A stretch of 42,834 bases of DNA from Rhodocyclaceae bacterium (GTDB lineage: Bacteria > Pseudomonadota > Gammaproteobacteria > Burkholderiales > Usitatibacteraceae), in the NCBI GenBank assembly GCA_020247395.1, contig JADCJC010000001.1:1-42834 (forward strand), given 5' to 3'. Position 1 is the first letter of the stretch, and each line of letters starts with the position of its first letter. Below the pieces are notes generated by a model. It worked only from the letters and a program-made list of their open reading frames with translations, searched no databases and had not been told where the DNA came from. A program made the position numbers and the translations under genes. Below are positions 27,421 to 35,935 of this stretch, piece by piece.

Positions 27421-27771
27421 TTGACGACCAAGACGTCAGGTGACGCCGCCGAGCGGTTCGCCGAACAATTTCTTCTCGCGCGGAACTTGAAGACAGTGGT
27501 ACGCAACTACCGCTGCCGATTTGGCGAGATCGATCTCATCATGCAAGACAGCGGAACGCTTGTATTTGTCGAAGTGCGAATGCGCGCCTCTAGCCACTTC
27601 GGCGGAGCAGTCGGCAGCATTCATGCCAACAAACAACGACGCCTGATTGCGACAGCGCAGCACTATCTCGCAGGCCTACGCCACAATCCACCTTGTCGCT
27701 TTGATGCCATACTAATGAACGAGTTGGACAATGCCAGCGTCGAATGGATCAAGGATGCCTTCGGCGCTTGA
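27421..27771 (+). CDS. yraN: YraN family endonuclease-like protein
   Basis: 116 aa protein of the YraN/UPF0102 family, which has a restriction-endonuclease-like fold; its cellular role is not settled. Characteristic parts are GDAAERFAEQFLLARNLKTV, NYRCRFGEIDLIMQD and LVFVEVRMR, giving the E...D...ExK-like acidic set (with Arg in place of the usual Lys). The open frame continues far upstream but in sequence belonging to the lpoA-like gene. The best start is TTG 27421, with GGGA about nine bases before it, 37 bp after the previous stop. Confidence 0.88.
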   Translation: MTTKTSGDAAERFAEQFLLARNLKTVVRNYRCRFGEIDLIMQDSGTLVFVEVRMRASSHFGGAVGSIHANKQRRLIATAQHYLAGLRHNPPCRFDAILMNELDNASVEWIKDAFGA

Positions 27772-27832
27772 GAGGCAAAGGCGCGGTGGATGGCCTTGCT
27801 TGAGACACTTATCCCTACTTGCAGGAGAGAAA

Positions 27833-28414
27833 ATGAAACGATTGTTGATGTTGGCCGGGTTGGTGGCGTCGGTGGTAATGCTGCAAGGTTGTTTTCCCAT
27901 CGTGGCGGTCGGTGTCGGTACAACCGCGCTTGTGGTCGACGACCGTCGTTCAACCGGCTTTTATGTCGAAGATGAGAACATCGAGTGGAAGGCGCGGTCG
28001 ATCATCATTGACCGCTTTAAGGATGCCCATGTCAACGTGACCAGCTTCAATCTCAGTGTATTGCTCACCGGTGAAGTATCCGATGAAAAAATGAAAGCTG
28101 ACATTGGCGAAGCGATCCGCAAGATTGGTAGCGTAAAGAACGTGACCAATGAGTTGACGGTCGGGGGAAAATCCTCACTCGCCGCAAGATCAAACGATAC
28201 CCTGATCACCACCAATGTCAAAACGCGTTTCCTCGGCGCGAAGGGTTTCTCGTCGAACCACGTCAAGATTGTGACCGAGGCGAGTGTGGTCTATTTGATG
28301 GGCATTGTCACCAAAGAAGAGGCGGATGCGGCAACTGAAGTTGCGCGTACCACCTCCGGCGTTTCACGCGTGATCAGGGTATTTGAGTATGTCGACAAAG
28401 CGCCGACACGCTAA
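27833..28414 (+). CDS. dolP: Dual BON-domain lipoprotein DolP (YraP)
   Basis: 193 aa. ATG 27833 has AGGAGAG just upstream. The signal peptide LLMLAGLVASVVMLQGC ends in a lipobox, so the mature protein is lipidated at Cys. Two BON domains follow: first at about residues 45-115 (SIIIDRFKDAHVNVTSFNLS...VKNVTNEL), second at about 125-190 (LITTNVKTRFLGAKGF...VSRVIRVFEYVD). In E. coli DolP sits in the outer membrane at division sites and supports envelope integrity. The order lpoA-yraN-dolP matches E. coli except that diaA, normally between yraN and dolP, is absent (61-bp gap). Confidence 0.92.
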   Translation: MKRLLMLAGLVASVVMLQGCFPIVAVGVGTTALVVDDRRSTGFYVEDENIEWKARSIIIDRFKDAHVNVTSFNLSVLLTGEVSDEKMKADIGEAIRKIGSVKNVTNELTVGGKSSLAARSNDTLITTNVKTRFLGAKGFSSNHVKIVTEASVVYLMGIVTKEEADAATEVARTTSGVSRVIRVFEYVDKAPTR

Positions 28415-28427
28415 CCTAAACCTTGTA

Positions 28428-28619
28428 TCAACCTAGTGCGCGGGCGATCTTGTCGGTCGCGGTGCCCACACGTACAATGGAGACGTGTCCGCCCCTCTTC
28501 GCCAAGTCCGCCCACTCGCGACGGTTTTTGCATTCATTCGATAGTGCAGCTGGGGTTCGACGGGCGTTTCCAGCCATTTTTGCCTGAAGATGCCCGACAC
28601 TTGGTGCGCTTGTCTTCAT
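28428..28619 (-). CDS. Possible 63-aa protein at the end of the lipid operon
   Basis: Small open frame seven bases after the NTF2-like gene, with AGAGG five bases before its ATG (28619). The product is basic and polar (includes ECKNRREWADLAKRGGHVSI) with no signal, membrane segment or known family. The position and ribosome site favour a gene; the lack of any recognisable similarity argues for caution. Confidence 0.35.
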   Translation of the reverse strand: MKTSAPSVGHLQAKMAGNARRTPAALSNECKNRREWADLAKRGGHVSIVRVGTATDKIARALG

Positions 28620-28626
28620 GCAGCCT

Positions 28627-29052
28627 CTACGCCATCCGCTGTTTGAGCGCGCGCATTATGCTACCAATCAACGGCAGTTGTTCATAAAGCTCACCTGCTG
28701 CGTCCCAATAATCGCGATGTGACAAGGCGCGACCGTCGACCGCAAAACGAATCAGCGAAGTGCCGTGAATGGTGCGTTTCAGCGACGGTTTGAGCGCCTT
28801 GATACGAAAACTAAAGTCCCACACCAGCAGCGCGCGGTTATCCTGCTCGATGGTTTCGGTGATAACAAACTTGGGGTCGAGTAGTCGCACAAACATGTCG
28901 TCAAAAATGTGTTTGATCGCCGCCTGCCCTTGCACCTTGTTGAAAGGGTCTTGGAATATCGCATTTTCGGTGTAAAACTCTCCCAGCCGCGCCACATCGG
29001 CGGCGGTAAGATTGTTCCAGTACGAGACAAATCGCTTCAGTGGCGTGGGCAC
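28627..29052 (-). CDS. NTF2-like (SnoaL-fold) protein
   Basis: 141 aa small alpha+beta barrel protein. LKRFVSYWNNLTAADVARLG and EFYTENAIFQDPFNKVQG are typical of the nuclear transport factor 2/SnoaL fold, and LLVWDFSFRIKALKPSLKRT with HRDYWDAAGELYEQLP completes it. Members are small-ligand binders or isomerases; no substrate can be told. It follows the SDR gene by eight bases and this pairing recurs in the same lipid-modifying gene set of other bacteria. Confidence 0.85.
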   Translation of the reverse strand: MPTPLKRFVSYWNNLTAADVARLGEFYTENAIFQDPFNKVQGQAAIKHIFDDMFVRLLDPKFVITETIEQDNRALLVWDFSFRIKALKPSLKRTIHGTSLIRFAVDGRALSHRDYWDAAGELYEQLPLIGSIMRALKQRMA

Positions 29053-29060
29053 GGGGCAAC

Positions 29061-29840
29061 TTAGAGTTTGGTCGATTTCTTGATTGTCGGAAAATACAAC
29101 GAATACGGCAGATGACGCAAGGTTTTGAGCATGTTGGTGAAGCGTTTCGGGAAATGTATTTCAAATTCGCCTTTGGCGAACCCCTTTTCAATTTCCAGCG
29201 CGGCTGCCTCAGGGGTGATGATAGAGGGCATTTCAAAGTCGTTCTTGTCCGTCATCGGTGTTTTCACAAAACCCGGATTGATTACGTAGATATCAAGCCC
29301 CTTGTCTTTCAAGTCAAGGTACAACGTTTCCGCCAGATTAATCAGCGCCGCTTTGGTTGGCCCGTAAACAAGCGACTTTGGCAGACCACGGTACCCCGCA
29401 ACTGAAGATACCAGCGCGATACCCCCAGCCTTGCGTTTCATGAGGGTCGGAATCACCACTGACAGGCCATTCATAAAGCCGCCCCAGTTGATATCGATCA
29501 TCTGCTGGGCAACTTTCAGATCAAGCTCCCAGGCACGCATCGCGGTGTAGTCGCCCGCCATAAAAACCACCAAATCGTAACCGTCCCACTTGGCAATCAA
29601 TTCGGCCTCAGCTGCCTTGATAGTGTCTACCTTGGTGATGTCAAGCGGCAGCGCAAGCGCACTATTCTTCCCGAAGCGCGTCACCATTGCGGCCAACTTG
29701 TCGGCGCTACGCGCAGAGACAGCGACCTTGGCACCCCGTGAGTGCAATCGTTCAGCCAGAGCTGCGCCGATGCCTGTGGAGGCACCGATGATCCAGACGC
29801 GTTTGGATGACCAGTCGGTGATCTTGTTATTCAGACTCAT
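29061..29840 (-). CDS. Short-chain dehydrogenase/reductase
   Basis: 259 aa classical SDR. The cofactor loop is GASTGIGAALAERL, the NNAG-like position reads FMAGDY, the catalytic Ser lies in ALVSSVAGYRG and the Tyr-Lys pair in YGPTKAA. NPGFVKTPMTDKN closes the core. NADP preference is suggested by SARSADK after the second strand. The C-terminal 40 residues are basic and amphipathic (RFTNMLKTLRHLPYSLYF), fitting a membrane-associated lipid or ketone substrate. Within the operon it is nine bases after the DUF3833 gene. Confidence 0.9.
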   Translation of the reverse strand: MSLNNKITDWSSKRVWIIGASTGIGAALAERLHSRGAKVAVSARSADKLAAMVTRFGKNSALALPLDITKVDTIKAAEAELIAKWDGYDLVVFMAGDYTAMRAWELDLKVAQQMIDINWGGFMNGLSVVIPTLMKRKAGGIALVSSVAGYRGLPKSLVYGPTKAALINLAETLYLDLKDKGLDIYVINPGFVKTPMTDKNDFEMPSIITPEAAALEIEKGFAKGEFEIHFPKRFTNMLKTLRHLPYSLYFPTIKKSTKL

Positions 29841-29849
29841 AAAGGCTTT

Positions 29850-30410
29850 CTACCGCTTGCGGAAAAAAATGTTGATCTCGGCGAACTTGATGCCGAACTT
29901 GGTCATCACAGTCTGGTTGGCGAGTGTTTTGTCATCAACAAGCCACATCCAGTCATCCATATTGACTTCGTAGCTTCCCTGCTCGGGCGGCAAGCGCAGC
30001 ACGTAATTCCATTGCAGCGCGTTACCGCTCGCCGCACCGCTGGCTACGCCGACTACGTCGCCTGCTGTACCAATATACCGATCGCCATCCTTGCGAAGTT
30101 TCCAGATACGCTTTTCTGTCTTGCCATCCGACCACTTGAACGATTCATCAAGTGTGCCGTCGTCGCCGCTCCATGTACAAATGATTTCAACATACATACG
30201 CCTGACCACTTTGCCCGAGCGGTCCTTCACATAACCCCAGCCATCCACCGTGCCGCTGAAGTATTGGCGTAAATCCAGCGTGGGTTTCTCCTGCGCATAG
30301 TCGGCAGGTTTGGGGGCCGATGCACAGCCTGACATCAACGTCACCAGCGCGACTGCGAACCACATTTGCCAATTTGAGAAATACTTCAACGTCGCATTCT
30401 TGGAGTTCAT
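29850..30410 (-). CDS. DUF3833 lipoprotein
   Basis: 186 aa. The N-terminal segment MWFAVALVTLMSGC is a lipoprotein signal with lipobox (LMSGC). The mature part shows the DUF3833 pattern: LDLRQYFSGTVDGWGYVKDR, ESFKWSDGKTEKRIW, GVASGAASGNALQWNYVL and NQTVMTKFGIKFAEI. The fold is lipocalin-like by pattern, and the function is unknown. ATG 30410 overlaps the MFS stop as ATGA. The family is often encoded with CFA-type methyltransferases, which suggests a role in carrying or reaching lipid substrates at the outer membrane. Confidence 0.88.
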   Translation of the reverse strand: MNSKNATLKYFSNWQMWFAVALVTLMSGCASAPKPADYAQEKPTLDLRQYFSGTVDGWGYVKDRSGKVVRRMYVEIICTWSGDDGTLDESFKWSDGKTEKRIWKLRKDGDRYIGTAGDVVGVASGAASGNALQWNYVLRLPPEQGSYEVNMDDWMWLVDDKTLANQTVMTKFGIKFAEINIFFRKR

Positions 30411-31759
30411 GGATTTACTCGCTGCGCGAAGGGAACAGCGCCACCAGTTTTGGCGACACTTCTAACAAACGGTGAGTGCAGCAACGCCGCAGCCGCAATG
30501 GCTTTCAACACACACGGCAGCAACGCATAGATCGCCGCAAGGTAGGTGAGGGATTGGCCGGAATTGTTCGCTTGCGGCACATATCCCAGCAACGCCAGTG
30601 AAGGTAACGCGATACCAGCCGCCAACGCCAGATTCATCTTCGTCACCAAGTTCCAAAGGCCGAAATAGGAACCCTCGTTTCTGCCATGGCCCGCGCGCTC
30701 ATCGTCATCAATCACATCCGCCAATATCGACGGCGGTAGCGCCAAGTCTGCGCCTAATCCAAGACCGGACAACACACAGATAATGCCAAAAGCCACGACA
30801 TCACCAGCGCCCAACATGAATGCCCAGACGAAGGCGACTATCGACACGAGCATACCGACCAGCCACGCGCGACCTTTGCCGATACGCGCCGACAGCCAAA
30901 CCCACAGGGGCATGCCAGCCGCGCCGGCCGCGAAGTAGGCAATTAGGAATACGGCAGCCTGCGCCGGTGCCTTGATCACGTCCTCGATAAAGAACAGCAC
31001 CAATGTCGCGGGGATTGATGCCGCGATGCCGTTAAACACAAACACCAGCAAGAGGCTTTTGAAGCGCGTGTTCTTTAGCGGCAACAACATATTCGAAAAC
31101 GCGCCTTTGCTCACTGTCGAAACCCGTGTATGCGGTGGCGGCGACAACCACACGGTTAACGCCGCCATCACCAACACAAACGGAATGAAGATCATGGCAA
31201 AGATCGCATAGCCCTCGCGTGGTCCGTATTGGTTCGACAACAGCTGCGGCAAGGCTGCAGCAAGGAACACCCCGATGAGCCCGAAGCCCTCACGAAACGA
31301 GACCACACGCGTTCGTTCCACTGGATCGTCAGAAATTTCCGCGCCGTAAGCCTGATAACTGATTTGCAGCATCGAGAATGCCGTGTAGACCAACAGCAGC
31401 ATGATGACCAGCCACCACATCATCATGTTGGTGGGCAAAATGGGTGGGTTGAATAAACCAAGCATCGACGCGGCGAGCAACGGCGCGCCTGCAATCACCC
31501 AGACAAAACGACCCCATTTTGAATGGCGGGTGCGATCGCTCCAGTAGCCAAGCAGCGGGTCTTGTACGGCATCAAATACTCTTGCCGCGAGCAGCAACCC
31601 GCCGATGGCTGTCAGGCTCACGCCAATCACGTCGGCGTAAAACTTTGGCACGTTGACGTAAATTGGTAACGCCGCCATCGCCAGCGGAATCGAGGCGAGT
31701 GAGTATGCGATTAACCGCCAGGTGCTTGTCCTGGCTTGGACGATTGGGGAAGATGACAT
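30407..31759 (-). CDS. MFS_2 (GPH-type) transporter
   Basis: 450 aa with about twelve transmembrane segments. The loop DAVQDPLLGYWSDRTRHSKW followed by GRF is the signature of the glycoside-pentoside-hexuronide:cation symporter subfamily, and the second half contains DVIDDDERAGHGRNEGSYFG. Homologues in eukaryotes (MFSD2) carry lysophospholipids, and in this operon a lipid or lipid precursor is a more likely cargo than a sugar; this is inference. It starts 11 bases after the chalcone-isomerase-like gene and overlaps DUF3833. Confidence 0.88.
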   Translation of the reverse strand: MSSSPIVQARTSTWRLIAYSLASIPLAMAALPIYVNVPKFYADVIGVSLTAIGGLLLAARVFDAVQDPLLGYWSDRTRHSKWGRFVWVIAGAPLLAASMLGLFNPPILPTNMMMWWLVIMLLLVYTAFSMLQISYQAYGAEISDDPVERTRVVSFREGFGLIGVFLAAALPQLLSNQYGPREGYAIFAMIFIPFVLVMAALTVWLSPPPHTRVSTVSKGAFSNMLLPLKNTRFKSLLLVFVFNGIAASIPATLVLFFIEDVIKAPAQAAVFLIAYFAAGAAGMPLWVWLSARIGKGRAWLVGMLVSIVAFVWAFMLGAGDVVAFGIICVLSGLGLGADLALPPSILADVIDDDERAGHGRNEGSYFGLWNLVTKMNLALAAGIALPSLALLGYVPQANNSGQSLTYLAAIYALLPCVLKAIAAAALLHSPFVRSVAKTGGAVPFAQRVNP

Positions 31760-31770
31760 GTCAGGCGCGT

Positions 31771-32328
31771 CTATTTTCCGCCCAACAGCCGCTCACGCAG
31801 ACGTGGTTCGCTGGTTTTTTCCGACAGCCAGATGCCAAAAAATGCCTTGGCAAACTCGGGGTCGGGCACCGCCGCGATAAACTTCTCGCGCGAGTAGAAA
31901 CGCGCCTCCTTGCCCGGCACCGATACACCGACCAGCGTGTCACCTTGTTTTACATCGGGAAACACTTTGGTCATTATTTCGGTCCATCGCTTGAGTTTTG
32001 CCTCATCGGTGTAACCAATCTTGCGCATCTCTTCCGCGCTGCGTCTGGCGATGTCCGCCCCCTTCAAGCCCAGATCGTAGACAAGCTCCAATGCAAAAAA
32101 TTCATCGTCACGATGTGGCCGGTCTGACGTCCATAGGCGAATGTCATAAACCTTCAAACCAAAAAATCGCATCACTGCCTCGCCACGACGCGTGAGGGTT
32201 TTGTTGCCCAGCACGTCAGCACTGATCGGCGCGGGAAGACCGGCGGATTGTGCCTCAACCAGTGTTGTCAATAGCCCGAGGATTGCGACCACCCCGGCGG
32301 TGACTTTCCAAAAATTCAGTGAACTCAT
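31771..32328 (-). CDS. Chalcone-isomerase-like exported protein
   Basis: 185 aa with a signal peptide (VTAGVVAILGLLTTLVEA, AxS-like site before QS). The mature part, GEAVMRFFGLKVYDIRLWTS and ELVYDLGLKGADIARRSAEE, with GISVPGKEARFYS-like sequence, matches the bacterial chalcone isomerase-like family. These are thought to bind fatty acids rather than isomerise flavonoids. Periplasmic. ATG 32328 overlaps the methyltransferase stop (ATGA). Confidence 0.85.
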   Translation of the reverse strand: MSSLNFWKVTAGVVAILGLLTTLVEAQSAGLPAPISADVLGNKTLTRRGEAVMRFFGLKVYDIRLWTSDRPHRDDEFFALELVYDLGLKGADIARRSAEEMRKIGYTDEAKLKRWTEIMTKVFPDVKQGDTLVGVSVPGKEARFYSREKFIAAVPDPEFAKAFFGIWLSEKTSEPRLRERLLGGK

Positions 32329-33572
32329 AAAACCCCCAATCGTTCATGTTTGACTCGCGTGAGCATGATCTGCATCACGTCAGTTCGACCGGATTCAAAC
32401 CCCGCCTCGCAGTAACAAAGGTAGAAGCGCCATATCTGCAGAAACTTCTCATCAAACCCAAGCGGCTTGATTTGTTCCGCTTGGGCATTGACACCTTGCA
32501 GCCAGCGACGCAGCGTCTCGGCGTAGTCTTTGCCAAACAGATACGGTTCGCCAGCTTCGAGCCCGGCATCGTTTGCGTCGGAAACAAAACGTTTTACGGG
32601 TGCCAGCATGCCGCCCGGGAAAATGTACTCACGAATAAAGTCACTAGTGGCCCGGTAGCGCGCAAATGCGGCTTCATCGATGGTGATGGTCTGCACCACC
32701 GCTCTGCCGCCCGGTTTCAGACGGTCATGCACGGCCTTGAAATAGGTTGGCCAGAAGCGTTCACCAACGGCCTCAAACATCTCGATGGATACAACGTGAT
32801 CGTAATGCGCGGTCACATCGCGATAATCGATGAACTCGAAGCTTGCCTTGTCGGCGATACCCGCCGCCGCAATACGTGTTTTTGCAAACGCGAGTTGCTC
32901 GCGTGAAAGCGTGATCCCGTGGACCTTGACCCCGCGGGTTTTAGCCGCGTGTTCTGCAAACCCGCCCCACCCGCAGCCGACTTCTAGGATCGTCTCGCCC
33001 AGCTTAGGATCAAGCAGTTGCAAAATTCGTTCGTACTTGGCCGTCTGAGCGATGTCCAACGGCAGCGTGTAGTCGCCGGAGAATATCGCGGCCGAGTAGG
33101 TCATGGTAGGATCAAGCCACAGCTTGTAGAAGTCGTTCGACAGATCGTAATGCGCAGAAACGTTTCTCTTCGATCCGCTGCGTGTGTTGCCGCGTAGCAG
33201 GTGTTTGAGCCGGAAGAACCATGCGACCAAAGGCTTGCCGTAAAATACTTTTTCCAATGCCCGCTGGTTGAGCGCGCAGAGTGTCAAGAAAGCGGTGAGA
33301 TTGGAGGTAAACAGTCGGTGATCCCTGTAACACTCAGCCAGACCGATCTCGGCAGACTTCAGCACCTCCTTGGCGACATCCCAGTCAGCAAAACGAAGAT
33401 CGGCATGCGGACCATCATGAACCCCTTTGAAGGTTGTAGTGTTTCCCTCCGGCGAGGTGAAGGTGAGTACACCCGTATCGATGTTGGTTAACACCCGATA
33501 AAGCAGCTTGGCTGATGCGGGCAAGTGCCCGGGGAGTGTTTCGTTAGCGGCGGGGTATTCTTGGATTGACAT
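32325..33572 (-). CDS. Cyclopropane-fatty-acid synthase-type methyltransferase
   Basis: 415 aa SAM-dependent methyltransferase acting on unsaturated acyl chains of phospholipids. NVSAHYDLSNDFYKLWLDPT, MTYSAAIF, ILEVGCGWGGFAEHA (SAM loop), GITLSREQLAFA, EMFEAVGERFWPTYF and YIFPGGMLAP are all family landmarks. The start ATG 33572 is preferred; the frame continues to a TTG at 33605. The product could be a cyclopropane, a methyl-branched or a furan-precursor fatty acid, and the neighbouring oxidoreductases favour more than a simple cyclopropane. Confidence 0.93.
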   Translation of the reverse strand: MSIQEYPAANETLPGHLPASAKLLYRVLTNIDTGVLTFTSPEGNTTTFKGVHDGPHADLRFADWDVAKEVLKSAEIGLAECYRDHRLFTSNLTAFLTLCALNQRALEKVFYGKPLVAWFFRLKHLLRGNTRSGSKRNVSAHYDLSNDFYKLWLDPTMTYSAAIFSGDYTLPLDIAQTAKYERILQLLDPKLGETILEVGCGWGGFAEHAAKTRGVKVHGITLSREQLAFAKTRIAAAGIADKASFEFIDYRDVTAHYDHVVSIEMFEAVGERFWPTYFKAVHDRLKPGGRAVVQTITIDEAAFARYRATSDFIREYIFPGGMLAPVKRFVSDANDAGLEAGEPYLFGKDYAETLRRWLQGVNAQAEQIKPLGFDEKFLQIWRFYLCYCEAGFESGRTDVMQIMLTRVKHERLGVL

Positions 33573-33626
33573 ACGCGCTTGAATGCGATTCGGATAGTGG
33601 GACAATCGGGACGGGTGTAGTTTCGG

Positions 33627-34409
33627 TTACGGGTAGCTACGAGTAGTCGGCAAACTTGGCGGCTCGGGTTTTGCAAAAAACGGCACACTCTTCCTCCACA
33701 GCTTCCACGCCTGCCAGTGTATGCGGGCGACTACACCAAGGGTCATGAGCGGAAACGTTAAGAAAGTGGCGATCGCGCTGACGGCGGTGAGCGGCTGTGG
33801 CGTGCCGTTAATGGTGGTGACAATCAATTTGTCTTCATCCCCATTGCCATCGTAGTGATCAATCTGTGCGAATGCGCGTCCGGCGTCTTGCTCAAACCGA
33901 AAGCGATAGTAGCCGCGAATTTCACAAAACGGCGACACGTGGAATACCTTGCGCGCAACGAGCCAATCGGATGTCAGGATCGGCTCACCATTTCCGTGGG
34001 CAATAAGATAGTTGTGGCGCTCGCCGAAGGTATTACTCACCTCGCAAATAGCCGCGCGCATGACGCTCATCTTATCGTAGCAGAAGTAAATCGAAATCGG
34101 ATTAAAAACATACCCAAGCAGACGTGGAAAGGTCTGCAACACAATTTCACCGTCGGCAGCCGTTAATCCGTTCGTTTCCAGTAGCGCCCGCGCCCATTGC
34201 TCAACACTCGTCCCATCGCGTGCGCCATAGTCGTTGGTGTGGAGCGAAAGAAGGTTAAAGCGATCCACAGAGAACCAGCGGTTGCCTGCGGCCTTCCACT
34301 GCGATAGCGGCAGTCGTAGAAAAAAAACACCGTAAGAAAACTGGTGCGTTGCTGGGCGTAAGCGCCGATGCATCACTCTGCCCAGGCAAATTTCGGCCAG
34401 AAAGCGCAT
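33627..34409 (-). CDS. DUF1365 protein
   Basis: 260 aa, family of unknown biochemical function. The conserved pieces are GRVMHRRLRPATHQFSYGVF, FPRLLGYVFNPISIYFCYD, EVSNTFGERHNYL and KVFHVSPFCEIRGYYRFRFE. There is a hydrophobic stretch near residues 215-230 but no signal peptide. It lies five bases after the FAD protein and 54 bases before the methyltransferase, the usual order in this gene set. Confidence 0.9.
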   Translation of the reverse strand: MRFLAEICLGRVMHRRLRPATHQFSYGVFFLRLPLSQWKAAGNRWFSVDRFNLLSLHTNDYGARDGTSVEQWARALLETNGLTAADGEIVLQTFPRLLGYVFNPISIYFCYDKMSVMRAAICEVSNTFGERHNYLIAHGNGEPILTSDWLVARKVFHVSPFCEIRGYYRFRFEQDAGRAFAQIDHYDGNGDEDKLIVTTINGTPQPLTAVSAIATFLTFPLMTLGVVARIHWQAWKLWRKSVPFFAKPEPPSLPTTRSYP

Positions 34410-34414
34410 CTTGT

Positions 34415-35788
34415 CTACAAACCCGCGAGTGAGAGTGAATCATCGACGCCGGGATAGGGCGATGATAGGTCGTTTGCAGCAGGAGTATTTGTCTCCCATG
34501 GGGTTTTAGCACCCAGTGCGCGAGCAACCGCAATGCCCGACATCAAACCATCCTCATGAAAACCGTAACGCGTCCACGCGCCTGCGAACCAAGTGTTGTT
34601 AGTGCCTTGAAGTTTGCGCAGGTCACGTTTTGCGCCGACACTTTCCGGTAGGAATAGCGGATGATCGTAACTGATGGTCTTGATCACTTTTGCCGGGTCT
34701 ATTGTTTGCAAAGGATTCATGGTGACCATAATCGGCGAGGTGAACGGCAGTGTTTGCAGCTTGTTAAGCAAGTACGTCAAGGACACCGGCGAATCATTTT
34801 GGCTCGATGGATGTTTGAAGGCCGCGTGGTAATTCCATGATGCCCACGCGCGTTTTCGGTCGGGTAACAGTGCCCGGTCTGTATGCAACACGGCGGTGTT
34901 GGGGAGGTAACGAATCGCACGCAACACGCGACACTCATCCGCGCTGGGATCGGCCAGCAATGCCAGCGACTCATCGGAGTGACCTGCCATCACGACGTGA
35001 TCAAACATTTCCTCGCCTGATGCCGTGATGATACCGACACCATTGGATTTTCGCCGGATGGCGCTAATCTTGGCGTTTAGTCGGATATCGTTGAGTTGCG
35101 CACGTAGTCTCTCCACGTAGTGACGCGCACCGCCTTTGACAGTCCGCCACTTCGGCCTGTTGTTAACTGAGATCAGTCCGTGATTTGCGCAGAAGGTGAT
35201 GAACGTGGCGAGCGGAAAATTTGCAATTTGTTTAGTTGGTGTCGACCAGATACAGGCGGCCATCGGCACCAAGTACCAGTCACGAAATGCCCTACCGAAT
35301 CGGTGTGTATCGAGATACTCTCCGAGCGTTCCAGACAATTTGGCCTTGTGTGCCGACATCTCCATCGCGGCCTTATTGAATCGAAGCAGATCCCACAGCA
35401 TACCGAGAAACGCGGGCTTGAACAGATTGCTCGGCTGCGCAAACACGGTGAAAATGTCATCTGAACCGCACCACTCGAGACGACTTCGCCCACTCGAGTC
35501 GGTCAGCTTGATTCCGAATGACATGTCTGATTGCGCCGTCTGGACACCGAGGTGCTGCAGCATCTGAATAAAGTTCGGATAGGTCCACTCGTTGAACACC
35601 AGAAAGCCGGTATCAACCGGGAAACTTTTACCGTCGACGTGGACATCAATGGTATTGGTATGACCACCAAGGTAGTCGTTTTTTTCAAAAAGCGTCACCT
35701 GCGGTGCGGATGCCAATGACGAGTGCTTGGACAAAAGCCATGCACACGACAACCCCGAAATTCCTGCTCCAACCACAGCAATCTTCAT
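34415..35788 (-). CDS. FAD/NAD(P)-binding amine-oxidase-like oxidoreductase
   Basis: 457 aa flavoprotein with N-terminal dinucleotide loop MKIAVVGAGISGLSCAWLLS and GGHTNTIDV, related to amine oxidases, phytoene desaturases and COG2907. MAACIWSTPTKQIANFPLAT and WFAGAWTRYGFHEDGLMSG are typical of the subfamily found beside DUF1365 and CFA-type genes. It is first in the operon, with TAGGA eight bases before ATG 35788. It probably oxidises or desaturates the acyl chain before or after methylation; this is inference from neighbours. Confidence 0.9.
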   Translation of the reverse strand: MKIAVVGAGISGLSCAWLLSKHSSLASAPQVTLFEKNDYLGGHTNTIDVHVDGKSFPVDTGFLVFNEWTYPNFIQMLQHLGVQTAQSDMSFGIKLTDSSGRSRLEWCGSDDIFTVFAQPSNLFKPAFLGMLWDLLRFNKAAMEMSAHKAKLSGTLGEYLDTHRFGRAFRDWYLVPMAACIWSTPTKQIANFPLATFITFCANHGLISVNNRPKWRTVKGGARHYVERLRAQLNDIRLNAKISAIRRKSNGVGIITASGEEMFDHVVMAGHSDESLALLADPSADECRVLRAIRYLPNTAVLHTDRALLPDRKRAWASWNYHAAFKHPSSQNDSPVSLTYLLNKLQTLPFTSPIMVTMNPLQTIDPAKVIKTISYDHPLFLPESVGAKRDLRKLQGTNNTWFAGAWTRYGFHEDGLMSGIAVARALGAKTPWETNTPAANDLSSPYPGVDDSLSLAGL

Positions 35789-35868
35789 TGACTGTTCCTA
35801 CCTTGCGGATGAAATCAAAACTTGACGATTTGGCAGTTTGCGCAACACGTGGCACAATCTGCTTTACC

Positions 35869-35898
35869 ACTATAGTCATTTTGTGACCAGTTAGTCAT
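35869..35898 (-). promoter_or_regulatory. Candidate promoter of the lipid operon
   Basis: On the minus strand ATGACT (35898-35893), 18 bases, TATAGT (35874-35869). The -35 box lies inside the palindrome at 35884-35897, so a repressor bound there would block it. The -10 box is good, the -35 box only partial. Confidence 0.45.
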
Positions 35899-35917
35899 TA
35901 CTTGAACTTAAAAGTTC
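35875..35917. promoter_or_regulatory. Candidate TetR operators between the divergent genes
   Basis: TGACCAGTTAGTCA (35884-35897) has TGAC/GTCA arms, and a further GTCA half-site lies at 35875-35878. A second, perfect palindrome GAACTTAAAAGTTC stands at 35904-35917. Both sit between the divergent lipid operon and tetR gene, the normal place for TetR-family sites controlling both directions. Confidence 0.5.
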
Positions 35918-35935
35918 TTTTCCGGTCGATTAAAC

